NCBI GenBank assembly: GCA_002409675.1
Contig: DHOB01000044.1
Coordinates: forward strand, 7,958 to 21,711
Origin: Ruminococcaceae bacterium UBA5401
Lineage (GTDB): Bacteria; Bacillota; Clostridia; Oscillospirales; Acutalibacteraceae
Direction: 5' to 3'
DNA: 13,754 bases
Part shown: positions 8,252 through 13,754 of the stretch, one piece after another
Layout of the letters: each line of letters opens with the position of its first letter
How positions within the stretch are numbered: position 1 is the stretch's first letter
The notes under the pieces: generated by a model
Told to the model about the DNA's origin: nothing
Seen by the model: the letters and a program-made list of their open reading frames with translations, nothing else
The model's database searches: none
Translations under genes and position numbers: made by a program

Positions 8252-9115
8252 TCAGATTTTCTGCGGCCGGGGCAGCAGCTTTTCCAGCGCCGCGACGCAT
8301 TCCGCGGTGTCCAGCGCGCACTCCGGCAGGTCGAACCCCTCCCGCCGGAGCCGCCAGACCAGTTCCGTCGCCTGCGGGACGTCGAGCTGGTGCGCCTTGA
8401 GCAGCCGCACCTGCGAAAAGACCTCGCGGGGCGTGCCCTGCGTGAGGATTCTTCCGTCGTCCATCACGACCACGCGGTCCGCGCCGACGGCCTCGTCCAT
8501 ATAGTGCGTAATCAGCACAATGGTGATGCCCTTCCCGCGGTTCAGGCTGTGGATGGTGTCCAGCACCTCGGTGCGGCCGCGCGGGTCCAGCATGGCGGTC
8601 GGCTCGTCCAGCACGATGCAGTCCGGCTGCATGGCGATGATGCCCGCGATGGCGACGCGCTGCTTCTGCCCGCCGGAGAGCTTGTACGGCGCGTTCAGGC
8701 GGTAGTCGTACATCCCGACGGCCCGCAGGGCGTCGTCCACGCGGCGGCGGATTTCCGGCGGGGGAACGCCCAGGTTCTCCGGCCCGAAGGCCACGTCTTC
8801 CTCCACCACGCTCGCCACAAGCTGGTTGTCCGGGTTCTGTAGCACGAGGCCCACGCGGCGGCGGATCTCCAGCTTGAGGCTCTCGTCCATGGTGTCGAGG
8901 CCGTCGACATACACCTTGCCGCCGGCCGGCAGCAGAAGCGCGTTGAAATGCTTGGCCAGCGTGGATTTGCCGGAGCCGTTGTGCCCCAGCAGAGCGACGA
9001 ACTCCCCTTTTTTGATTCCGAGGTCCACGCCGTGCAGGACCTCGAAGCTCTCTTCATCCTCCCGCGCGGGGTAGGCGTACGACACGTTTTCGGCGGAAAG
9101 ATAGCTTTTATCCAT
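8252..9115 (-). CDS. ecfA1: ECF transporter ATP-binding protein EcfA1
   Basis: This 287-residue ABC ATPase is the first nucleotide-binding subunit of the ECF module and pairs with EcfA2 and EcfT. Motifs seen are Walker A GHNGSGKS (44-51), Q-loop Gln93 in LVLQNPDNQLV, signature LSGGQKQRVAIAG (146-158), Walker B CIVLDE (166-171) followed by PTAMLDP, and switch His204 in LITHYMDEA. QNPDNQ and AMLDP are typical of EcfA1 (CbiO1), in contrast with its neighbour. The ATG overlaps the methyltransferase stop by 8 nt (ATGGATAA). No good ribosome binding site precedes it, so translation probably relies on coupling to the methyltransferase gene. Confidence 0.94.
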   Translation of the reverse strand: MDKSYLSAENVSYAYPAREDEESFEVLHGVDLGIKKGEFVALLGHNGSGKSTLAKHFNALLLPAGGKVYVDGLDTMDESLKLEIRRRVGLVLQNPDNQLVASVVEEDVAFGPENLGVPPPEIRRRVDDALRAVGMYDYRLNAPYKLSGGQKQRVAIAGIIAMQPDCIVLDEPTAMLDPRGRTEVLDTIHSLNRGKGITIVLITHYMDEAVGADRVVVMDDGRILTQGTPREVFSQVRLLKAHQLDVPQATELVWRLRREGFDLPECALDTAECVAALEKLLPRPQKI

Positions 9116-9983
9116 CGGTTCGCCCGCTTTCCCAGATTGCCGTGCTGCCGCACGGAAGCACCAGGCCGCTCTCCGCGACCGGCAGGCCGATTTCGCCGGC
9201 GGAGACCCGGCCGCCGAATTTCTTCCGAATCAGGACGCCCAGCAGGTATTCCATCACCGCGGCCGAAAGGCCGGAGGTGTAGGAGTTCAGCATGAAGAAC
9301 AGCGGCTTTTCCGCCAGGATGGGCACGCACATCCGCACCAGCGGATAGAGCTGGTCCTCCAGCTTCCAGACCTCGCCGTTCGGCCCGCGCCCGTAAGAGG
9401 GCGGGTCCATAATCACGGCGTCGTACCGGTGCCCGCGGCGCTGTTCGCGGCGGACGAATTTGCCGCAGTCGTCCACCAGCCAGCGGACCGGCCGGTCCGC
9501 AAGGCCGCTGGCCGCGGCGTTCTCCTTCGCCCAGGCCACCATCCCTTTGGAGGCGTCCACATGGCAGACCCGCGCGCCCGCCTTCAGGCAGGCGAGCGTG
9601 GCGGCGCCCGTGTAGCCGAACAGGTTCAGCACGCTGACGGGCCGGCCGGCCCCCCGGATTTTTTCCGCCGCGAAGTCCCAGTTCACGGCCTGCTCCGGGA
9701 AAAGGCCGGTGTGCTTGAAGCCCATCAGCTTCAGCCGGAAGCGCAGGTCCCGGTACCCGATCTCCCACGCGGGGGGCACGGGCTTTCGGAGCTCCCAGTG
9801 CCCGCCGCCCGAAGAGGAGCGCAGATAGCGCGCGTGGGCGCCGCGCCACAGCGGATTGCACCGGGGCGTGTCCCAGATAATCTGCGGGTCGGGGCGGATC
9901 AGCACGATGCCGCCCCATTTTTCCAGCCTCTCGCCCGCGGAGGCGTCGATCAGTCGATAGTCTTTCCAGTCTGCGGCTCTCAA
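9108..9983 (-). CDS. Class I SAM-dependent methyltransferase (RlmI/RlmK-like), substrate unknown
   Basis: The 291-residue protein has a Rossmann-type methyltransferase core. Motif I is VLNLFGYTGAATLACL (118-133), an acidic residue ending strand 2 is Asp143 in VCHVDASKG, and motif IV is DPPSYGRG (193-200). DPPSYGRG and the FGYTG form place it with the COG1092-like group that includes rRNA m5C/m7G enzymes. It lacks a visible PUA or THUMP domain, so the substrate may be RNA or something else. The family N-terminus DWKDYRLID with WGGIVLIRPDPQIIW begins just after TTG 9983, which has GGAAGGA upstream. The longer frame from ATG 10046 would run 44 nt into glmM and adds residues unlike the family. 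It lies 19 nt after glmM and overlaps ecfA1 by 8 nt. Confidence 0.82.
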   Translation of the reverse strand: MRAADWKDYRLIDASAGERLEKWGGIVLIRPDPQIIWDTPRCNPLWRGAHARYLRSSSGGGHWELRKPVPPAWEIGYRDLRFRLKLMGFKHTGLFPEQAVNWDFAAEKIRGAGRPVSVLNLFGYTGAATLACLKAGARVCHVDASKGMVAWAKENAAASGLADRPVRWLVDDCGKFVRREQRRGHRYDAVIMDPPSYGRGPNGEVWKLEDQLYPLVRMCVPILAEKPLFFMLNSYTSGLSAAVMEYLLGVLIRKKFGGRVSAGEIGLPVAESGLVLPCGSTAIWESGRTDG

Positions 9984-9992
9984 TCTATCCGT

Positions 9993-9999
9993 TCCTTCC
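9993..9999 (-). promoter_or_regulatory. Ribosome binding site deciding the methyltransferase TTG start
   Basis: GGAAGGA on the minus strand ends 9 nt before TTG 9983 and lies in the short gap after the glmM stop. No ATG occurs in frame between the glmM stop and the conserved DWKDYRLID segment, so TTG is the best choice. Confidence 0.65.
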
Positions 10000-10002
10000 G
10001 TC

Positions 10003-11352
10003 TCAGGCCAGCCGCCGGCGGACGACGTCCGCCACGTGGTCCGCAAGGGCCCGAATCCGCCCGGTGTCCTCGCCCTCCACCATCACGCGCAGAAGCGGCT
10101 CCGTGCCGGAGGGCCGCACGATGATGCGCCCCGCGCTGCCGAGCTCCTCTTTCGCGCGCTCCACGGCGGCCTTCACGTCGTCGTCGGTATAGAAGCGCAG
10201 CTTCCCCTCCGCCGTCACCGGCACGTTGACAATCACCTGCGGGTAGCGCTGCATCAGCGTCGCAAGGCTGGAGAGCTTCGCCTGCCGGCGGCGCACCAGG
10301 CTCAAAAGCTGCGCGGCCGTCAGCTGCCCGTCGCCCGTGGTGGCAAAGTCGAGGAAGATGATGTGCCCGCTCTGCTCGCCGCCGAAGTTGTAGCCCTCGA
10401 GCAGCATCTCTTCCAGCACATAGCGGTCGCCGACTTTGGTCGCCTCGAACTCGATGCCGTTCTCTTTGCAGAAGCGGCTGAAGCCCATGTTGGTCATGAT
10501 GGTGCCGACCACGGCGTTCTTGGCGAGCCTGCCGCGGGACTTCAAATCCAGCGCGCAGATGGCCATCTCGTAGTCGCCGTCCACGAGCTGCCCCTTTTCG
10601 TCCACCGCAAGGCACCGGTCGGCGTCGCCGTCGAACGCAACGCCCGCGTCGAGGCGGTTTTCCGCCACAAAGCGCATCAGGCTCTCGATGTGGGTGGAGC
10701 CGCAGCGGTCGTTCACGTTGACGCCGTCCGGCTGGTCGGCGAACATGTGGCATTCTGCGCCGAGCTCCGAAAACAGCAGTTTGGCCGTGCGGCTGGCGGC
10801 GCCGTTGGCGCAGTCGATGCCGATTTTCATCCCGTCCAGCGGGAAGGGAACGGTGCTTTCGATATGGTCCACATAGTCGCGCACGGTGTCCGGCGCCTCC
10901 GAAACGCTGCCGACGTCCCCGCCCGTGGGCAGCTTCGGGGCCGGCGCGCGGCCGGCGACGATGGCCTCAATCTGCTCCTCGAGCGCGTCGGGCAGCTTGT
11001 AGCCGTCCTCGCTGAAAATCTTGATGCCGTTGAACTCGCAGGGATTGTGCGACGCCGTGAGCATCACGCCCGCGTCCGCCTTGTACTTCCCCACCAGGTA
11101 GGCCACCGCGGGCGTGGGCACCACGCCGAGGCGCACGACGTTCGCGCCCACGCTGCACAGCCCGGCAATCATGGCCGCCTCCAGCATATCGGAAGAGATG
11201 CGCGTGTCCTTGCCAATCAGGATTTTCGGGTGCTTATGGGCGCTGTCGGTCAGCACCGCGGCGGCGGCGCGCCCCACGCTCATGGCAAGCTCACAGGTCA
11301 GTTCGCTGTTGGCGACCCCGCGGACGCCGTCGGTCCCAAATAATCTGCCCAT
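10003..11352 (-). CDS. glmM: Phosphoglucosamine mutase
   Basis: This 449-residue cytosolic enzyme converts glucosamine-6-phosphate to glucosamine-1-phosphate, feeding UDP-GlcNAc for peptidoglycan. The opening GRLFGTDGVRGVAN is diagnostic for GlmM within the phosphohexomutases. The phosphorylated serine is Ser101 in TASHNP. The Mg-binding loop is DGDADR (241-246), the sugar-binding loop is GEQSGH (325-330) and the phosphate-binding loop is RPSGTEP (413-419). Length is standard and all key residues are present. GGGAG lies about 10 nt before the ATG. The gene follows ruvB by 62 nt; that gap holds a 5-bp hairpin (11387-11402) without a U-tract and no recognisable promoter, so it is probably co-transcribed with ruvCAB. 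The common Firmicute partners cdaA and cdaR are absent here. Confidence 0.96.
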   Translation of the reverse strand: MGRLFGTDGVRGVANSELTCELAMSVGRAAAAVLTDSAHKHPKILIGKDTRISSDMLEAAMIAGLCSVGANVVRLGVVPTPAVAYLVGKYKADAGVMLTASHNPCEFNGIKIFSEDGYKLPDALEEQIEAIVAGRAPAPKLPTGGDVGSVSEAPDTVRDYVDHIESTVPFPLDGMKIGIDCANGAASRTAKLLFSELGAECHMFADQPDGVNVNDRCGSTHIESLMRFVAENRLDAGVAFDGDADRCLAVDEKGQLVDGDYEMAICALDLKSRGRLAKNAVVGTIMTNMGFSRFCKENGIEFEATKVGDRYVLEEMLLEGYNFGGEQSGHIIFLDFATTGDGQLTAAQLLSLVRRRQAKLSSLATLMQRYPQVIVNVPVTAEGKLRFYTDDDVKAAVERAKEELGSAGRIIVRPSGTEPLLRVMVEGEDTGRIRALADHVADVVRRRLA

Positions 11353-11414
11353 ATCAAAAACACTCCCACTTTAATTTTGTCTTCAGGGGCGGTCTTTCGC
11401 CCGGGTCAAAGGGT

Positions 11415-12494
11415 TCAGAACAGGCTCTGCTGGCCGGAGCCCGGCGGCTCCGGCGGTTTGAGGCCAAGGTGTCTGTAGGCGGCGGGCGTGGCGCAGCGGC
11501 CGCGCGGCGTCCGGCTCAGAAAGCCGATCTGCATCAGGTAGGGCTCGTAGACGTCCTCGATGGTCACGGCTTCTTCGCCGATGGCGGCGGCGAGCGTCTC
11601 CAGCCCCACGGGGCCGCCGCCGTAAAACTGAATCAGCGCGCGCAGCAGCCGCCGGTCGTTGGCGTCGAGGCCGAGCGCGTCAATCTCCAGCCGGTCCAGG
11701 CCGAGCTTTGCCGTCTCGCGGGTGATTTTTCCGCCCGCGACCACCTGCGCGAAGTCGCGCACCCGCTTGAGCAGCCGGTTGGCGACGCGCGGGGTCCCCC
11801 GCGAGCGGGAGGCGATTTCGAGCGCGCCGTCGGCCTCAATCGGGATTTTCAGAATCCGCGCGCTGCGCGTGACAATCTGCGCGAGCTCGCGCGGGGAATA
11901 CAGCTCCAGCCGGAGGACCACGCCGAACCGGTCGCGCAGCGGCGCGCTGAGCTGCCCGGCCCGCGTGGTCGCGCCCACCAGTGTGAACTTCGGCAGCGGC
12001 AGATGGTAAGAGGCCGCCATCTCCCCTTTTCCGGTGATGATGTCCAGCGCGTAATCCTCCATGGCGGGATAGAGGACCTCCTCCACGCTGCGGGAAAGGC
12101 GGTGGACCTCGTCGATGAAGAGCACGTCGCCGGGGTTCAGGTTGGTCAGGATGGCCGCGAGGTCGCCCGGCTTCTCGATGGCGGGGCCGGAAGTGATGCG
12201 CAGGTTCACGCCCAGCTCGTTCGCGATGATGCCGGCGAGCGTCGTCTTGCCGAGGCCCGGCGGGCCGTAGAGCAGCACGTGGTCGAGGGCTTCTTTCCGC
12301 TGCTTGGCGGCCTCGATGAAAACGGACAGGTTCTCCTTGACTTTGTCCTGCCCGATGTATTCGGAAAAGGTCTTCGGGCGCAGGGGATTTTCCACCTCTT
12401 CGTCCTCGGCCGAATATTCGGGGGCAATCACGCGGTTTTCATAATCGCTTTCCGGCCCCTCCGGCGTGCCGGAGTTCTCCTTCAAATTTTCCAT
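11415..12494 (-). CDS. ruvB: Holliday junction branch migration helicase RuvB
   Basis: This 359-residue AAA+ motor drives branch migration of Holliday junctions together with RuvA. Motifs are Walker A GPPGLGKT (77-84), Walker B LFIDEVH (125-131), sensor 1 in GATTRAG (174-180), the arginine-finger region APLRDRFG, and the winged-helix motif RTPRGR (328-333). An acidic N-terminal extension of about 35 residues precedes the conserved LRPKTFSEYIGQ, and a proline-rich tail ends in QQSLF. The frame opens with GTG 12497 immediately followed by ATG 12494. AAAGG ends 7 nt before the ATG but only 4 nt before the GTG, so ATG is preferred. It follows ruvA by 26 nt. Confidence 0.96.
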   Translation of the reverse strand: MENLKENSGTPEGPESDYENRVIAPEYSAEDEEVENPLRPKTFSEYIGQDKVKENLSVFIEAAKQRKEALDHVLLYGPPGLGKTTLAGIIANELGVNLRITSGPAIEKPGDLAAILTNLNPGDVLFIDEVHRLSRSVEEVLYPAMEDYALDIITGKGEMAASYHLPLPKFTLVGATTRAGQLSAPLRDRFGVVLRLELYSPRELAQIVTRSARILKIPIEADGALEIASRSRGTPRVANRLLKRVRDFAQVVAGGKITRETAKLGLDRLEIDALGLDANDRRLLRALIQFYGGGPVGLETLAAAIGEEAVTIEDVYEPYLMQIGFLSRTPRGRCATPAAYRHLGLKPPEPPGSGQQSLF

Positions 12495-12501
12495 CACACC
12501 G

Positions 12502-12506
12502 CCTTT
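12502..12506 (-). promoter_or_regulatory. Ribosome binding site of ruvB
   Basis: AAAGG on the minus strand lies 7 nt before ATG 12494, in the short ruvA-ruvB gap. Spacing favours this ATG over the adjacent GTG 12497. Confidence 0.5.
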
Positions 12507-12520
12507 CTATCCGCACGGAG

Positions 12521-13132
12521 CTATCGCCGCCCGCCGTGCCGGCCCGGGTCCATGGCCTGGAGCGAAAGCCGGATCAGCTCCTCGACGGGAAGAGCGCTGT
12601 CGAACTTTGCCACGATGGCCGCCGCGTCCGACGGCAGATACCCCAGCACCGTAAGGGCGTTGACCGCGGCCTGCGCGTTCGATGCGGCGGAGGGCGGCCC
12701 CGCCGGCGTGAAGCTCGCGTCTTTCTGGATGCTTTTCACCTGGTCGCGCAGCTCCAGCGCGATGCGCTGGGCCAGGCGCCGGCCGACGCCGCTCGCGCGG
12801 GTCAGGGTCTTGCTGTCGCCCGTGGCCGCGGCGGCTGCGACCTGCTCCGGCGTCAGCACCGACAGAATGGCCAGCGCGACTTTCGGCCCGACCCCGCTGA
12901 CGCCCGTCAGCATCTGAAAGCAGTTCCGCTCCGACGCGGTCGCAAAGCCGAACAGCGTGAGCGCGTCCTCCCGCACCTGCAGGCGGGTCAAAAGTTTGAC
13001 CTCGCCGCCCGGCCTGGGCAGCGCGCGCAGGGTGTTCGCCGAAACATGGCACAGGAACCCGACGCCGCCGCACTCCACAACGGCCGCGCCCGGCTCCGTG
13101 CGGGCCAGCGTGCCCCGCAGGCTGTCAAACAC
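12521..13132 (-). CDS. ruvA: Holliday junction DNA-binding protein RuvA
   Basis: This 203-residue protein forms the tetramer that holds the Holliday junction and recruits RuvB. An OB-fold domain spans about 1-63, opening with FDSLRGTL. Two helix-hairpin-helix motifs follow, LTGVSGVGPKVALAIL (75-90) and LTRASGVGRRLAQRIA (110-125). A flexible linker covers about 133-152. A C-terminal three-helix domain that contacts RuvB covers about 153-193. The start is GTG 13132, because family members begin at this FxSLRG segment and no nearby ATG fits. It overlaps the ruvC stop by 8 nt (GTGTTTGA), and a GAGGGG/AAGGGG purine stretch precedes it. The chain ruvC-ruvA-ruvB is the classic order. Confidence 0.95.
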   Translation of the reverse strand: MFDSLRGTLARTEPGAAVVECGGVGFLCHVSANTLRALPRPGGEVKLLTRLQVREDALTLFGFATASERNCFQMLTGVSGVGPKVALAILSVLTPEQVAAAAATGDSKTLTRASGVGRRLAQRIALELRDQVKSIQKDASFTPAGPPSAASNAQAAVNALTVLGYLPSDAAAIVAKFDSALPVEELIRLSLQAMDPGRHGGRR

Positions 13133-13667
13133 GGCCCCTCGCCCCTTTCCGCCGCGGCGCGCGGAGCCTTTCCGCCAGCAGGGCGCGGCGCAGCTGCGAC
13201 CCGGCCGCCTGCCCGTGGCACACGGCCATGGCGAGCGCGTCCGCGGCGTCGTCCGGCTTCGGGAGCTCTTTCAGCCCGAGCAGGCGGCGCGTCATCTCCA
13301 TCACCTGCGGCTTGCGCGCCTGCCCGTACCCCGTGACCGAAAGCTTGATCTGCAGCGGCGTGTACTCAAAAATCCGGGCGCCTGCCTGCCGGGCCGCAAG
13401 CAAAATGACCCCCCGCGCCTCCGCAACGCCGATGGCGGTCGTCTTGTTGCTTTGAAAATACAGCTTTTCGATGGAGACGGCCTCCGGCTTCCAGTGCAGC
13501 ATCTGGGCGGAAAGCGCATCGTAGATGGTCTGCAGGCGGCGGCTGAAGTCCACGCCGGCTTTCGTGACGACGGCGCCGTGCTCCAGCGGGCAAAAGCGGC
13601 CGTTTTCCGCCCGCACCACGCCGTAGCCGACGATTGCATAGCCGGGGTCGATCCCCAGAATAATCAT
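13125..13667 (-). CDS. ruvC: Crossover junction endodeoxyribonuclease RuvC
   Basis: This 180-residue nuclease cuts Holliday junctions symmetrically after RuvAB branch migration. All four acidic catalytic residues can be seen: Asp7 in LGIDPG, Glu67 in SIEKLYF, and Asp140 and Asp143 in DDAADALAMAVCH. Their spacing matches that of E. coli RuvC. The longer frame from 13721 is rejected because GGGGAGG lies 7 nt before ATG 13667 and the conserved N-terminus begins there; the upstream codons also overlap the -10 box. The basic, arginine-rich tail (RAPRRKGARGRV) is longer than the catalytic domain needs. It is the first gene of the right-hand transcription unit. Confidence 0.95.
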   Translation of the reverse strand: MIILGIDPGYAIVGYGVVRAENGRFCPLEHGAVVTKAGVDFSRRLQTIYDALSAQMLHWKPEAVSIEKLYFQSNKTTAIGVAEARGVILLAARQAGARIFEYTPLQIKLSVTGYGQARKPQVMEMTRRLLGLKELPKPDDAADALAMAVCHGQAAGSQLRRALLAERLRAPRRKGARGRV

Positions 13668-13674
13668 GGCGCGG

Positions 13675-13681
13675 CCTCCCC
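13675..13681 (-). promoter_or_regulatory. Ribosome binding site deciding the ruvC start
   Basis: GGGGAGG on the minus strand lies 7 nt before ATG 13667, which matches the family N-terminus and rules out the longer frame from 13721. Confidence 0.75.
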
Positions 13682-13697
13682 GGAAATAATTCGTTTT

Positions 13698-13706
13698 ATT
13701 ATAACA
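13698..13706 (-). promoter_or_regulatory. ruvC operon promoter (extended -10)
   Basis: On the minus strand TGT-TATAAT (13706-13698) is a perfect -10 box with an extended -10 TG. TTGACC lies upstream, but only 12 nt from the -10 box, so it cannot serve as its -35; promoter activity would rest on the extended -10. Transcription would start near 13691, leaving a leader of about 24 nt before ruvC. This probably drives ruvC through the DUF5711 gene. Confidence 0.65.
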
Positions 13707-13707
13707 C

Positions 13708-13740
13708 AAAAGGCGGGTCAAGGGAATCCCCGTTCCCGCC
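13708..13740 (-). terminator. Probable terminator of the gene upstream of ruvC
   Basis: Minus-strand arms GGCGGG (13740-13735) and CCCGCC (13717-13712) enclose a 17-nt loop and are followed by TTTTGTGTT. It would end a minus-strand gene lying beyond the right edge of the window; in many bacteria that gene is yebC, but this cannot be seen here. The U-tract runs straight into the ruvC extended -10 box. Confidence 0.5.
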
Positions 13741-13754
13741 CGGCAAGGGCTTTT

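Noticed and set aside
10036..11343. A 435-codon plus-strand open frame antisense to glmM
   Set aside because: glmM has all catalytic motifs; the antisense product is a low-complexity His/Arg/Ala-rich shadow.
11387..11402. GGGCG/CGCCC hairpin between ruvB and glmM as a terminator
   Set aside because: The stem is only 5 bp and no U-tract follows on either strand, so it is not a credible terminator; at most it is a local mRNA structure.
11353..11414. A separate promoter for glmM starting from TTGACC after ruvB
   Set aside because: No -10-like hexamer lies 15-19 nt downstream of TTGACC; the only AT-rich stretch is about 25 nt away.

Overview
The window is GC-rich bacterial chromosomal DNA. Gene content and order point to a Clostridia-class Firmicute, probably an Oscillospiraceae/Ruminococcaceae-type gut or anaerobic bacterium. 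The pointers are strong AGGAGG-type ribosome binding sites, an EcfA1-EcfA2-EcfT-TruA block, a zinc-finger ClpE-type unfoldase, a DUF5711 protein and a CvpA/PgsA pair. This assignment is inference from family knowledge; no 16S or other marker is present.

Layout. One gene is on the plus strand: a Crp/Fnr-family regulator at the left edge with its own promoter. It converges on a long minus-strand block through a terminator-shaped hairpin at 827-862 that can work in both directions. Everything from 887 to 13667 is read on the minus strand, so transcription runs right to left. In that order: ruvC, ruvA, ruvB (Holliday junction resolution); glmM (peptidoglycan precursor synthesis); a class I SAM methyltransferase; ecfA1, ecfA2, ecfT (energy-coupling module of a group II ECF vitamin/micronutrient transporter); truA (tRNA pseudouridine synthase); a membrane-anchored DUF5711 beta-propeller-like protein; cvpA; pgsA (phosphatidylglycerophosphate synthase); and clpE (AAA+ unfoldase).

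Transcription. The minus-strand genes are tightly packed, with overlaps of 4, 8, 8, 8 and 11 nt and most gaps under 30 nt. They fall into probable units: ruvC to DUF5711 from a promoter at about 13698; cvpA-pgsA from a promoter at about 4509; and clpE from a promoter at 3237-3265, possibly with read-through from pgsA. Two of these promoters share the string TTTGTGTTATA, and each sits directly after a hairpin, so a terminator U-tract appears to run into an extended -10 element.

I see no mobile element, CRISPR array, tRNA, rRNA, prophage or defence island. There is no convincing undescribed system here: this is a housekeeping region. The least understood parts are the DUF5711 protein, the Crp/Fnr regulator with a C-x5-C motif where the effector pocket should be, the unassigned methyltransferase, and the terminator/promoter junctions. 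Several starts were moved from the longest open frame on ribosome-binding-site evidence: TTG for cvpA and the methyltransferase, GTG for ruvA, and internal ATGs for the regulator, DUF5711, ecfA2, ruvB and ruvC.
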